Shown: positions 47,200 through 55,951 of the stretch, one piece after another
Layout of the letters: every line of letters begins with the position of its first letter
How positions within the stretch are numbered: position 1 is the first letter of the stretch
From: Bradyrhizobium sp. 1(2017)
GTDB lineage: Bacteria > Pseudomonadota > Alphaproteobacteria > Rhizobiales > Xanthobacteraceae
Direction: 5' to 3'
Assembly: GCF_011602485.2 (NCBI RefSeq)
Contig: NZ_CP050022.2
Location: 2,066,001 to 2,130,000, forward strand
Length of the DNA: 64,000 nucleotides
Notes under the pieces: model-generated
What the model was told of the DNA's origin: nothing
Databases searched by the model: none
What the model saw: only the letters and a program-made list of their open reading frames with translations
Program-made: the position numbers and the translations under genes

Positions 47200-47966
47200 C
47201 CATCGTTTCAGGCTTCGCCGACATCTCGATTTTCCAGCTCCTGCTGGTCGCTTTGATGGCGTTGTTTGCTTCGATCATCGGCGGTCTCGCCGGCTACGGC
47301 ACCGGCGCGCTGATGCCGCTGGTGCTGGTGCCGCTGGTCGGCGCCGAGCCCGTGGTGCCGATCATCGCAATCTCGGCGATGCTCACCAATTCGAGCCGTG
47401 CACTCGCCTATCTTCGTTATGCCGACCGCCGCCGCGCGCTGATCGTGCTCGCCTGCGCGGCGCTCACGACGGCGCTCGGTGCCTACGGTTATACGCGGCT
47501 GACCAATGCAGGCGCGGCGCTGGTGATCGGCACCATGCTGATCCTGAGCGTGCCGCTGCGCCGCGTGCTCCGCCGCCGCGAGGTCCGAATCGGCGATGGC
47601 GGCCTTGCGGCCGGCTCGGTCGGTTACGGCGTGCTGGTCGGCGGCACCTCGGGCTCCGGCGTGATCCTGCTCTCGCTGCTGATGGCCGCAGGCCTCGAAG
47701 GCGCCGCCGTGATCGCGACCGACGCGATGATCTCGCTCGGCACCGGCCTGATCAAGATCTCGGTGTTCGGACTTGCCGGCGCCGTCACCGCGCAGGTGCT
47801 CGCCTTCGCGCTGCTGATCGGCGCGATCGCGATCCCCGGCGCGTTCCTGGCAAAGGCCTTTGTCGAGCGGATGCCGGTGCACATCCACGCCGCGATCCTC
47901 GACGCCGCCGTGATCACGGGTGGCCTCGTGATGATCTCGGCGTCGGCGAGGCAGCTCGTGGCGTAG
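47196..47966 (+). CDS. TauE/SafE-family membrane permease (sulfite exporter-type)
   Basis: 256 residues, GTG start overlapping the cca stop (GTGA). Eight or nine hydrophobic segments, with a typical first TM IFQLLLVALMALFASIIGGLAGYGTGAL and second repeat GGLAAGSVGYGVLVGGTSGSGVILLSLLM. Members export sulfite, organosulfonates or take up organic anions; the substrate here is undefined. Confidence 0.85.
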   Translation: MTIVSGFADISIFQLLLVALMALFASIIGGLAGYGTGALMPLVLVPLVGAEPVVPIIAISAMLTNSSRALAYLRYADRRRALIVLACAALTTALGAYGYTRLTNAGAALVIGTMLILSVPLRRVLRRREVRIGDGGLAAGSVGYGVLVGGTSGSGVILLSLLMAAGLEGAAVIATDAMISLGTGLIKISVFGLAGAVTAQVLAFALLIGAIAIPGAFLAKAFVERMPVHIHAAILDAAVITGGLVMISASARQLVA

Positions 47967-47982
47967 ATGGATTGCAGTTCGT

Positions 47983-48867
47983 TCAGTTCACGAGCCGGAC
48001 ATGACCGATATCGGTGATGTCGTAGCCACCCAATTCTTGCGCCCTTTCATTGAACGAGCCTGAACGAAAGAAGCCGAAGAGCCTCTGTGGCTGTGGCAGG
48101 AAATAATCGTGCTGCCTGAGCGCCAGATCGAAGCGCTCCCAGGTCAGCGGCACAAAATCGAGCCCCGCCGTGCGCGCAACGGAGCGGGTTGCAATTCCGC
48201 AGTCGGCCCTTCCCGAGCGCACGGCATGGCCGATTTCATCTCCGGTTGCGCAAACGGGCTGTTGCTGTGCGAGCTCGCCGATTGCGATGCCCTCGCGGGC
48301 GAGCAATGTCATCAAGAGAAGCTGGGCGCCGGCACCGTGGGGTCGTTGCGCCATGCGCGCTCCGGACTTCGCGACGGAGGCAAGATCGCCAAGCTTCAGC
48401 GGATTGCCTGGCGCGACGATCATGCCTTGCTCTCGTCGGGCAAAAGCGATGACGACGGCGTCACTCAGGTCTTGGGCAGCGGCGATCCTGGCAACATTGG
48501 TTTGCTCCCTGTCCTCGTCGAGGGCGTGAAGGTGGATTGCGGCAATCATGACTTCGCCACAGCTCAGCCGCCGCAATCCTTCCCCGCTGCCTTCCGGAAG
48601 GCTCGCCAATCCGCAGCCACTTTCACGAAGCGCCCATTCCAGCAGCGGATCATGACTGCCACCGACGATCGGTGGCGCCGGTTCTCGCGATATCGGGGTC
48701 GGCGCCATGCCGGCCGTCACCCATCGGTTGAGTGCCGCGCGCGGGAACAGCCATTTGCCGGTCACCTTGGTGCAGGGGACGGCGTTTTTTGCCACCAGTT
48801 CGTAGAGCTTGCGCTCCGAAAGGCGAAGGTATTCAGCCGCCTCATCAGTCGTGAGTAGCTCACGCAT
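47983..48867 (-). CDS. HTH / PBP-domain regulator of the tungstate operon
   Basis: 294 residues from ATG 48867. Residues 1-50 are an excisionase/MerR-like HTH (LLTTDEAAEYLRLSERKLYE, then GKWLFPRAALNRWV). The rest is a periplasmic-binding-protein-like domain (PF12727 type) with GSHDPLLEWALRESGCGL and later DEIGHAVRSGRADCGIATR. Such one-component regulators sense oxyanions such as tungstate or molybdate. It is divergent from tupB, whose promoter carries a TGACC-N10-GGTCA palindrome, so it probably controls that operon. Confidence 0.85.
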   Translation of the reverse strand: MRELLTTDEAAEYLRLSERKLYELVAKNAVPCTKVTGKWLFPRAALNRWVTAGMAPTPISREPAPPIVGGSHDPLLEWALRESGCGLASLPEGSGEGLRRLSCGEVMIAAIHLHALDEDREQTNVARIAAAQDLSDAVVIAFARREQGMIVAPGNPLKLGDLASVAKSGARMAQRPHGAGAQLLLMTLLAREGIAIGELAQQQPVCATGDEIGHAVRSGRADCGIATRSVARTAGLDFVPLTWERFDLALRQHDYFLPQPQRLFGFFRSGSFNERAQELGGYDITDIGHVRLVN

Positions 48868-48906
48868 CCGGAATATACCTGCAAATTCCTGAAGGGATTC
48901 CGAATT

Positions 48907-48926
48907 TGACCATAATGGGACGGTCA
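48907..48926. promoter_or_regulatory. TGACC-N10-GGTCA palindrome before tupB
   Basis: An inverted repeat of TGACC around ten bases, between the divergent HTH/PBP regulator and tupB. GGAAT and ATTCC repeats at 48870-48901 are a further candidate. Best guess operator for the adjacent regulator. Confidence 0.45.
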
Positions 48927-48940
48927 GCGCAATATTGCAT

Positions 48941-49633
48941 ATGGCTGAGAACATGTCCGCGTTCGAACTCGTGCTTGCAGGCGATCCGGCGCTGTTCGCC
49001 ATCGTGCGGCTCTCGCTGGCCGTCAGCCTGTCCGCTGTGGCGCTTGCGGCCATCCTCGGCGTGCCTTTTGGGGCGCTGCTCGCGCTCACCCGGTTCCCGG
49101 GCCGGCAGGCCACCATTGTCTTGCTCAACGCGCTGATGGGGCTGCCGCCGGTGGTGGTCGGGTTGGGCGTTTTTCTCGCGCTCTCGCGCTCGGGGCCGCT
49201 CGGGTCATGGGGCCTGCTGTTCACCCCGGCGGCCATGGTCGTCGCGCAAACGATACTGGTCGCCCCGATCATCGCCGCGCTGACGCGGCAAACGATCGAG
49301 GACATGTGGACCGAGTATCGGGACGAATTGACGGCCATGAACGTCAGTGCGGTCGGCCGGGTGGCAACGCTCGTGTGGGACGCCCGCTTCAGCCTCATCA
49401 CCGCGCTGCTTGCCGGCTTCGGCCGGGCTGCGGCCGAGGTCGGCGCCATCATGATCGTTGGCGGCAACATCGACGGTTTCACCCGCACGATGACGACGGC
49501 AATCGCGCTGGAAACCTCGAAAGGCGATCTGCCTCTGGCCGTCGGCCTCGGCATCGTGCTGATCACGATCGTGATCGCCGTCAACATTCTCGCGTGGACC
49601 GCACGGCGCGCGAGCGAGCGATTGGCAGGATGA
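48941..49633 (+). CDS. tupB: Tungstate ABC transporter permease
   Basis: 230 residues from ATG 48941 (a second ATG at 48953 is possible). Five or six membrane segments of the TupB/ModB-type permease. The cytoplasmic loop EYRDELTAMNVSAVGRVATLVWDARFSLITALLAGFGRAAAEVGAIM carries the ATPase-docking region. Stop overlaps the tupC start (ATGA). Divergent from the regulator. Confidence 0.9.
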   Translation: MAENMSAFELVLAGDPALFAIVRLSLAVSLSAVALAAILGVPFGALLALTRFPGRQATIVLLNALMGLPPVVVGLGVFLALSRSGPLGSWGLLFTPAAMVVAQTILVAPIIAALTRQTIEDMWTEYRDELTAMNVSAVGRVATLVWDARFSLITALLAGFGRAAAEVGAIMIVGGNIDGFTRTMTTAIALETSKGDLPLAVGLGIVLITIVIAVNILAWTARRASERLAG

Positions 49634-50358
49634 GCATGCGTGCGCCGTCCAGCGAGCTTCCGATTCGATTTGAGAACGTGTCCTTCTCGGCGGGACCGGT
49701 GACCATCCTGGACGGTATTGAGCTGACATTGACCATGGGGACGCCGACCGTCATCGTCGGCCCGAACGGCTCCGGGAAGACGACGCTGCTGCGCGCTGCG
49801 ATGGGGCTGGTGCCGCCCTCGCGCGGGCGCATCACGTGGGGTGGCCGGACCGACGTTGCCCCGCTGCGGCGTGCCATCGTGTTCCAGCGCCCGGTCATGC
49901 TCAGGCGTAGCGCGAGCGGCAATATCCGTTACGCCTTGCGCGTTGCGGGCGTGCCGCGCGCAGAATGGAAGCGTCGCGCTGATGAGGTTCTCGGCCTCGT
50001 CGGGCTCAAGCACGTCGCCGACCGTCCTGCCCGCCGGTTGTCAGGAGGCGAGCAGCAGCGCCTCGCGCTTGCGCGCGCGCTCGCTCGCGATCCCATGGTG
50101 CTCTTCCTCGATGAGCCCACCGCGAGCCTCGATCCGGCTGCGACCAAGGCCGTCGAGGATGTGATCCGCGCCGTGAGCGAACGCGGAATCAAAGTGGTCA
50201 TGTCGACCCATGATATCGGCGAAGCCCGCCGGCTGGCGGGTGACATCGTCATGCTTCACCGCGGCCGCGTCATTGAAACGACCGCTGCGTCGTCATTCTT
50301 CAATGCGCCCGAAACTGTCGAGGCGAGGAAGTTCGTCGCCGGAGAACTGATCATATGA
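49630..50358 (+). CDS. tupC: Tungstate ABC transporter ATP-binding protein
   Basis: 242 residues from ATG 49630. Walker A GPNGSGKTT, Q-loop FQRPVML, signature LSGGEQQRLALARAL, Walker B MVLFLDEP and switch His in VMSTHDIGEAR are all intact. This is the normal ATPase of a Tup-type tungstate/oxyanion importer. In-frame sequence upstream of 49630 is the permease in another frame. Confidence 0.92.
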   Translation: MSMRAPSSELPIRFENVSFSAGPVTILDGIELTLTMGTPTVIVGPNGSGKTTLLRAAMGLVPPSRGRITWGGRTDVAPLRRAIVFQRPVMLRRSASGNIRYALRVAGVPRAEWKRRADEVLGLVGLKHVADRPARRLSGGEQQRLALARALARDPMVLFLDEPTASLDPAATKAVEDVIRAVSERGIKVVMSTHDIGEARRLAGDIVMLHRGRVIETTAASSFFNAPETVEARKFVAGELII

Positions 50359-50377
50359 TCGAGACGGAGAGATCAAA

Positions 50378-51205
50378 ATGCTGAACCGCCGCCACCTGAT
50401 TGCGATCGCCGCCTGTGTTGTGCTGGGCGGGCCTGTCTTTGCACAGGAAAAGTCGATTGTGGTCGCTTCGACGACATCGACCCAGGACTCCGGCCTGTTC
50501 GGCCACATCCTGCCGCTGTTCAAGGACAAGACCGGAATTGCCGTGAGGGTGGTCGCTCAGGGAACGGGACAAGCGCTCGATACGGGCCGCCGCGGTGATG
50601 CCGATGTCGTATTCGTCCATGCCAGGGCGGCGGAGGAGAAGTTCGTGGCCGAAGGGGCCGGCGTGAAGCGCTACCCCGTGATGTACAACGACTTCGTCCT
50701 GATCGGTCCCGAGAGTGACCCGGCCGGCGTCAAGGGAACGAAGGACATTGTCGCCGCCCTCAAGGCGATCAAGGAGAAGGGCGCCGCATTCATCTCGAGG
50801 GGCGACAAATCGGGTACGCATCAGGCCGAGCTCAATCTCTGGACCGTTGCCGGCGTCGACATCGCGAAGGACAAGGGCGCCTGGTACAAGGAGATCGGGC
50901 AGGGAATGGGCGCCGCGCTCAACACCGCCTCGGCGTCCAATGCCTATGTGCTCGCTGACCGCGGTACGTGGCTTTCGTTCAAGAACCGTGGCCCGCTCGC
51001 GATCGTCGTCGAAGGGGACAAGCGGCTGTTCAACCAGTACGGCGTCATCCTGGTGAACCCGCAGAAATACCCGAACGTGAAGCAGGAGCTCGGCCAGCAA
51101 TTCATTGACTGGCTGGTTTCGCCGGAAGGGCAGAAAGCCATCGCCGACTACAAGATCAACGGCGAGCAGCTCTTCTATGCCAACGCAAAGGACCCGGGCG
51201 CGTGA
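50378..51205 (+). CDS. tupA: Tungstate-binding periplasmic protein
   Basis: 275 residues. Signal peptide (MLNRRHLIAIAACVVLGGPV, FAQ) and mature start with the TupA TTSTQDSGLFGHILPLFKDK motif that wraps tungstate. Later motifs NDFVLIGPESDPAG, SRGDKSGTHQAELNLW and NQYGVILVNPQKYPNV match the TupA family. Follows tupC by 19 bases; overlaps the ModA-like gene by one base. Confidence 0.92.
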   Translation: MLNRRHLIAIAACVVLGGPVFAQEKSIVVASTTSTQDSGLFGHILPLFKDKTGIAVRVVAQGTGQALDTGRRGDADVVFVHARAAEEKFVAEGAGVKRYPVMYNDFVLIGPESDPAGVKGTKDIVAALKAIKEKGAAFISRGDKSGTHQAELNLWTVAGVDIAKDKGAWYKEIGQGMGAALNTASASNAYVLADRGTWLSFKNRGPLAIVVEGDKRLFNQYGVILVNPQKYPNVKQELGQQFIDWLVSPEGQKAIADYKINGEQLFYANAKDPGA

Positions 51206-52002
51206 TGCGCGCGGCGATTTCAGTCGCGATCCTGGCCGTGATCGCCATGACGGCGGAAGCCCGCGCCGAGACCGTTCAACTGTACGCCGCGGGCAGTCTT
51301 CGCGCCGCGCTGACCGACATGGCGAAGGCGTTCGAGGCGGAGAGCGGCACCGGGGTAGAGGCCAAGTATGGCCCCTCGGGCATCTTGAAGGATGAGATCG
51401 CCGCAGGCGCCAAGGCCGACGTGTTCGCCTCGGCCAACATGGTGCATCCGCAGGCGCTGAGTGCCGCGAAGAGGAGCGGTGCGGTGCTGTTGTTCGCGCG
51501 CAATCGGCTGTGCGCATTGGTCCGGCCCGGGCTGAAGGTCGACAGCGCGAGCGTGCTCGATCGGATGCTCGACCCGGCAATCAAGCTCGGCACCTCGACG
51601 CCGAAGGCGGACCCGGCGGGCGACTATGCGTTTCAGGTGTTCGCCAAGGCCGAGCAAAGCAGGGCCGGGGCGCAAGCCGTACTGGAAAGCAAGGCGCTGC
51701 AGCTCACGGGCAATGCAAGCAGTGCGGCGCCGCCGGCCGGTCGAAACGCTTATGGCTGGCATGTCGCGGAGGGACGTGCGGACATCTTCCTTGCGTATTG
51801 CACCGCTGCCCGCGAGGCGCAAAAGCAAAGCGGGGATCAGCAGGTCGTGGAGCTGCCCGAAAACCTCGCCGTCGGTGCGGACTATGGTCTGACGGTGGTC
51901 GCGGGTGCGTCCTCTGCGGCCGAGCACTTCGCGCAATTCATTCTCTCGCCGACCGGACAGAACATTCTCACGCGCCACGGCTTTGCGCCTGGTCAAAGGT
52001 GA
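51205..52002 (+). CDS. ModA-like oxyanion substrate-binding protein
   Basis: 265 residues from ATG 51205 (one base overlap with the tupA stop). Signal peptide (MRAAISVAILAVIAMTAEAR). LYAAGSLRAALTDMAKAFEAESGTGVEAKYGPSGILKDEIAAGAKADVFASAN is typical of the molybdate-binding ModA family, but its own ModB/ModC are absent here. It may supply the TupBC complex with molybdate or another oxyanion, or serve a distant transporter. Product periplasmic. Confidence 0.85.
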   Translation: MRAAISVAILAVIAMTAEARAETVQLYAAGSLRAALTDMAKAFEAESGTGVEAKYGPSGILKDEIAAGAKADVFASANMVHPQALSAAKRSGAVLLFARNRLCALVRPGLKVDSASVLDRMLDPAIKLGTSTPKADPAGDYAFQVFAKAEQSRAGAQAVLESKALQLTGNASSAAPPAGRNAYGWHVAEGRADIFLAYCTAAREAQKQSGDQQVVELPENLAVGADYGLTVVAGASSAAEHFAQFILSPTGQNILTRHGFAPGQR

Positions 52003-52055
52003 AGGTCGAGATCGATTGGACTGTCTGGTGCAGCGGACAGAAGGCGGATCACAAA

Positions 52056-52595
52056 ATGGACAACCAAAGTCGAGCGCGGATCAAATCGAAGGGGCGCCTG
52101 GCACTCGCTTCTGCTCTTGCATTCTGTGTGTGCACGGGCGCCGCTCGGGCCGAAGACGGCTGTGGCAAATTCGCCTGGCCGGTCATGCAAGAGCGCGAAG
52201 CCATGAGCGCGCAGGGCCAGCCGGCACTTGCGTCCGGAGCGTCCATCGAACCCGGCTCGGGCCAGGCATTCAAGCTGCTCCTGCGCCCGTCCGCGGATGC
52301 CGAGTTCGTGATGCAGCCCGAACGCAAGTCTCGCATCGAGAATTGGCGCGGGGGTATCGTGCGCCTTCCGGCGCCGCCGCAAGCGGGTGTGTATCAAGTG
52401 ACACTGTCGGATGAGGCTTGGGTCGATGTCGTGCAGAACGGCGGCTACGCGCGATCGATCGGGAGCACTGGCCGAAGCGACTGCCCTGGCTTGAGGAAGT
52501 CCATCCGCTTCGACGTTGCGTCAAATCCAATCGTGCTCCAGATCAGCGGCGCTTCGGTCGATGTCATGTCGATCGTGGCTGGCCCGGCTCGCTGA
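52056..52595 (+). CDS. Hypothetical secreted protein
   Basis: 179 residues from ATG 52056. Signal peptide ending in CVCTGAARAEDG. The mature part is a beta-rich domain, ending with the pattern GVYQVTLSDEAWVDVVQNGG, then CPGLRKSIRFDV. Cys residues (CGKF and DCPG) could form a disulfide. It follows the ModA-like gene by 53 bases, so it may belong to the same unit. Function not recognised. Confidence 0.7.
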   Translation: MDNQSRARIKSKGRLALASALAFCVCTGAARAEDGCGKFAWPVMQEREAMSAQGQPALASGASIEPGSGQAFKLLLRPSADAEFVMQPERKSRIENWRGGIVRLPAPPQAGVYQVTLSDEAWVDVVQNGGYARSIGSTGRSDCPGLRKSIRFDVASNPIVLQISGASVDVMSIVAGPAR

Positions 52596-52635
52596 GCGCT
52601 CTTCCCCGTCTGTGTTTTCATGCCGCAACGAGCAC

Positions 52636-52782
52636 ATGGTTCACGCCAACAGCGATAGAGCTCCAGGGCCGAAATCGGGGCTTCCGCCTGCTGACGGCTG
52701 GATCAGGCTTGCCCAGGCCGATGAAGGCCGCCGCATCGATTTTGACCATCACCTGAAGAGTCTCGGGGCTGAGCTTGCCTGA
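52636..52782 (+). CDS. Possible 48-residue small protein
   Basis: ATG 52636 opens a 48-residue frame, GPKSGLPPADGWIRLAQADE then GRRIDFDHHLKSLGAELA. Its stop (TGA, 52780-52782) overlaps the start of the next frame (TTG 52775). Protein-like composition and overlap support a real gene, but no ribosome binding site is strong. Low confidence. Confidence 0.35.
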   Translation: MVHANSDRAPGPKSGLPPADGWIRLAQADEGRRIDFDHHLKSLGAELA

Positions 52783-53038
52783 CAAGAAGCAATTCAGCGA
52801 TGAGATCAGGCGGTTGTTTCGGGCGGCTGAGCTTCGCGGAACACCGTCCATCGAAGTGAATTCGGGCAAGGTCCACCGAAGGCTGGGCGACTACCCCGGG
52901 ATGAATCATCAAATGCCGTCTTGTTGCCAGGCCATGTACGACGAATTGAATCCAGCCAAGGACCAGATCGTGTCACGGCCCAGAAAAGGATACGGCGCGT
53001 CCCTGACCATCAGATATTCCTTGCCGAGAGAACGTTAG
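52775..53038 (+). CDS. Small conserved-looking hypothetical protein
   Basis: 87 residues from TTG 52775 (GGGGCTGAG upstream). The sequence contains a distinct block: SIEVNSGKVHRRLGDYPGMN, then HQMPSCCQAMYDEL and GYGASLTIRYSLPR, with two adjacent Cys and several His. It reads like a small conserved hypothetical; I do not recognise a function. An overlapping 48-residue frame precedes it, which suggests a two-gene cassette. Confidence 0.6.
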   Translation: MPDKKQFSDEIRRLFRAAELRGTPSIEVNSGKVHRRLGDYPGMNHQMPSCCQAMYDELNPAKDQIVSRPRKGYGASLTIRYSLPRER

Positions 53039-53150
53039 CCGCGGACGACGCCCCCATGGTCCTCATTCCCAAGTCGAGTGACGGCGATCACAGAGCGGTT
53101 GTAACTTCAAGGGCATGTAGGTCGTCTTCGGGGCAGCCTGGGACTGGGCG

Positions 53151-53435
53151 ATGGCTTTATTTCGAAGCATCTTTTTGGCTTTGTGGATTGTTGGACTGGG
53201 GGCGGGATCAGCGTTTGCCGAGAAGCGCGTGGCCCTGGTCATCGGCAATTCCGCTTATGAAAAGGTCGCGCGGCTCGGCAATCCCTCCAGCGATGCAGCA
53301 CTCGTGGCCGATACATTGAAGGCTGCCGGCTTCGATCTCGTCGATCTGCGCCTCGACCTGAAAGTCGCCGATATGAGGCGCGCGCTGCGCGACTTCATCG
53401 AACAGTCCCGCGAAGGCGCCCTCACTTCGTTCTGA
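53151..53435 (+). pseudogene. Truncated caspase (peptidase C14) family protein
   Basis: 94 residues. Signal peptide (FRSIFLALWIVGLGAGSAFA) followed by the start of a caspase-like domain: EKRVALVIGNSAYEKVARLGNPSSDAALVADTLKAAGFDL, then LKVADMRRALRDFIEQSREGA. Full bacterial caspase-like proteins go on for hundreds of residues, with a YYAGHG catalytic His and a later Cys. Here the frame stops at TSF* just before the His. The catalytic parts are absent from the following sequence, so it is most likely a remnant. Confidence 0.7.
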
Positions 53436-53473
53436 GCGACGCAAGTGAGGAAGCGATCCGGCCCAGGCGCCAG

Positions 53474-54406
53474 TTACTGCCGCGTCCGCCGCGGCAGCAA
53501 TTCCCTGGGGTTGTCCGAGAGGCGCGCCCTGACGCGCGGTGCCGCGAAGTCGAGAAAGGCGCGCAATTTGGCGGGCATGAAGCGATTGGGCGAATAGACG
53601 AAGCTGACGGGTTGCGGTGGCGGCTGAAAGCCCTGCAGGAGCGGCACCAGCTCCCCGGATCTGACGGCGTCCGCGACCAGATACGAGAATGCGACGGTGA
53701 TTCCTGTGCCCGCGCGCGCGGCATCGGCGGCCGACTCCAGACTGCTTGCGATGAAGCGCGAGCGTACCGGCACCGCATATTCGGTCCCCTCGCGCTTGAA
53801 CCGCCACGTCGTCGGCGACTGCATCGGCGGATAGCTGACACAGTCGTGCATGGAGAGGTCGTCGGGGGACTTCGGTGTCCCGCGCGTTTTCAGATAGGCC
53901 GGGCTGGCACAGGCCACACGATGGATTTCCCCGACGCGGACGGAGATCAAGCTGCTGTCGGCGAGCTCGCCGACGCGAAGAGCGACGTCGATGTGTTCGT
54001 CCAGGAGATTGATCGTGCGATCCTGCAGGTGGAGCTGAACGTCCACCTCCGGGAATGCCACCAGGAATTCCGCCAGGATCGGCTGCAGGCATAGGCGACC
54101 GAGTGCGACCAGCGTCGTGACGCTCAGGTCGCCGCGGGGCGTCGTGTACTCGCCGGAGGCGACACGTTCGGCTTCGCCGACATCGGCAAGGATCCGCTTG
54201 GCCGCAGCGATGTAGGAGCGCCCCGCGTCGGTCGGGACCAGCACGCGGCTCGACCGGTTGAACAGCTTGGTGCGCAGGTGCGCCTCCAGCTCGGAGACTT
54301 TCCGGCTCACCGTGGCCAGCGGCATTTTGTGACGGCGGGCCGCCGCCGACAGGCTGCCAGCCTCCGCGACAGCCAACACGATCGACATGCCTTCGAGACG
54401 GTCCAT
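53474..54406 (-). CDS. LysR-family transcriptional regulator
   Basis: 310 residues from ATG 54406 (MDRLEGMSIVLAVAEAGSLS). N-terminal winged HTH (SAAARRHKMPLATVSRKVSE), then a LysR substrate-binding domain (GDLSVTTLVALGRLCLQPIL). Divergent from the SDR gene; the gap holds CTTCCA-N5-TGGAAG (54413-54429), a candidate operator. It probably controls the SDR-DUF417-AhpD-cupin set. Its convergent end meets the truncated caspase gene. Confidence 0.92.
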   Translation of the reverse strand: MDRLEGMSIVLAVAEAGSLSAAARRHKMPLATVSRKVSELEAHLRTKLFNRSSRVLVPTDAGRSYIAAAKRILADVGEAERVASGEYTTPRGDLSVTTLVALGRLCLQPILAEFLVAFPEVDVQLHLQDRTINLLDEHIDVALRVGELADSSLISVRVGEIHRVACASPAYLKTRGTPKSPDDLSMHDCVSYPPMQSPTTWRFKREGTEYAVPVRSRFIASSLESAADAARAGTGITVAFSYLVADAVRSGELVPLLQGFQPPPQPVSFVYSPNRFMPAKLRAFLDFAAPRVRARLSDNPRELLPRRTRQ

Positions 54407-54412
54407 TTGTTG

Positions 54413-54429
54413 CTTCCATTTTTTGGAAG
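54413..54429. promoter_or_regulatory. CTTCCA-N5-TGGAAG palindrome, candidate LysR site
   Basis: A perfect 6-5-6 inverted repeat seven bases upstream of the LysR start codon, between it and the divergent SDR gene. Autoregulation and activation of the SDR operon from the same site would fit LysR habits. Confidence 0.5.
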
Positions 54430-54521
54430 GATGCATCTCGATTTTGCCAGATACCCATCAATTTCGGAAGGGCCTATTCCTCTCCCGACACAACGAAGTC
54501 AGCCAACCAACGGAGACGGAC

Positions 54522-55331
54522 ATGACCCAGTCAAAAGGCACGGCCCTCATCACCGGCGCATCGACCGGCATCGGCGCGATCTATGCCGATCGCCTCGCCA
54601 GGCGCGGTTACGACCTCATTCTTGTTGCACGCAACCGGCAGCGCCTCGCATCGCTGGCGCGCCGGCTCGTCAACGAGACCGGGCGCCACGTGGAGACGGT
54701 CGAGGCCGACCTCACGTCGACTGCCGACCTGCAGCGCGTCGAGCAGATCCTGAAGGCCAATGCCGGCATCTCGATGCTGGTGAACAACGCCGGCGTCGGC
54801 TCCGCCGCGCCGCTCATCGCCTCCGACGTCGAGAAGATGTCGGACATGATCCGCCTCAACGTCGGCGCATTGACGCGCCTGACCTATGCAGCGGCCCCGG
54901 GATTTGTCGCCCGCGGCCACGGCACGATCATCAACATCGCGTCCATCGTCGCGATCGCGCCGGAGGTGCTGAACGGCGTCTATGGCGGCACCAAAGCGTT
55001 CGTGCTCGCCTTCAGCCAGTCGCTCGTTCACGAGCTCGCCGGGAAGGGCGTTCGTGTGCAGGCGGTGCTGCCGGGCGCCACTGCGACCGAATTCTGGGAC
55101 GTCGCCGGCACCCCGGTTCACCAATTGCCGGCAGCCATCGTGATGTCAGCCGACGACATGGTCGATGCGGCGCTCGCCGGTCTCGACCTCGGTGAGACCG
55201 TGACGATCCCCTCGCTGGCGGACAAGGCGGAATGGGATCGCCACGAGACGGCGCGCCTTGCCATGACGGACAAGCTGTCGAGCGCCATTGCTGCCCCCCG
55301 CTACAATTTGCACACGCCTGTCAACGCGTGA
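54522..55331 (+). CDS. Short-chain dehydrogenase/reductase
   Basis: 269 residues from ATG 54522 (GGAGACGGAC upstream). NAD(P)-binding TGASTGIG (residues 11-18), NNAGVG, and the catalytic Ser..YGGTK (Tyr-x-x-x-Lys in VYGGTKAF). Belongs to the classical SDR group. First gene of a likely LysR-controlled set followed by DUF417, AhpD-like and cupin genes. Substrate not evident. Confidence 0.9.
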   Translation: MTQSKGTALITGASTGIGAIYADRLARRGYDLILVARNRQRLASLARRLVNETGRHVETVEADLTSTADLQRVEQILKANAGISMLVNNAGVGSAAPLIASDVEKMSDMIRLNVGALTRLTYAAAPGFVARGHGTIINIASIVAIAPEVLNGVYGGTKAFVLAFSQSLVHELAGKGVRVQAVLPGATATEFWDVAGTPVHQLPAAIVMSADDMVDAALAGLDLGETVTIPSLADKAEWDRHETARLAMTDKLSSAIAAPRYNLHTPVNA

Positions 55332-55366
55332 GCGGCCATCCACACCCATGACAAACGGAGATTACC

Positions 55367-55900
55367 ATGTCACGCATCATCACTGAGCTGCCGATCTCGC
55401 CCATGACACTGGGCCTCACCATCCGCTGGCGCGACCAGGCCGAACGCGTGCTCGCTTACGCCGAACCGGTCAGCCGCATCGGTCTCTATGTGTCGCTCGC
55501 GATCATCTACGCCTGGTTTGGCGGGATGAAGTTCACCGACTACGAAGCCCAGGGGCTGGTGCCGCTGGTCGAGAACAGCCCGCTGCTGAGCTGGTTCTAT
55601 GCCGTGTTCTCGGTGCGCGGCTTCTCCACTTTCCTCGGCTTCGTCGAACTGAGCATCGGGCTCCTGATCGCCTTGCGGCTGGCGAGCCCGTTGTTCTCCG
55701 CGGCCGGCGGCCTTCTCTCGGCCGGCCTGTTCGTCACCACGCTCAGCTTCATGGTCTCGACGCCGGGCGTCGTGGTTCCGGAGCTCGGAGTGCCCGCGAT
55801 CACCGTGGCGCCGGGGCAATTCCTCCTCAAGGACGTCGGCCTGTTCGCCGCCTCGTTCTGGGTCTTCGCGGACTCGCTGAAGTCGGTCATTCGCACATGA
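55367..55900 (+). CDS. DUF417 (YkgB/RclC-like) membrane protein
   Basis: 177 residues with four membrane segments. Features of DUF417 are present: GLYVSLAIIYAWFGGMKFTDYEAQGLVPLVENSPLLSWFY and GFVELSIGLLIALRLASPLF. The E. coli member RclC is induced by reactive chlorine species. Ribosome binding site GGAGAT at 55356. Part of the SDR unit. Confidence 0.87.
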   Translation: MSRIITELPISPMTLGLTIRWRDQAERVLAYAEPVSRIGLYVSLAIIYAWFGGMKFTDYEAQGLVPLVENSPLLSWFYAVFSVRGFSTFLGFVELSIGLLIALRLASPLFSAAGGLLSAGLFVTTLSFMVSTPGVVVPELGVPAITVAPGQFLLKDVGLFAASFWVFADSLKSVIRT

Positions 55901-55951
55901 GCATCCTGACCGGAAATCCGGTCATTCAACAACGCATCATGGAGCACGACA

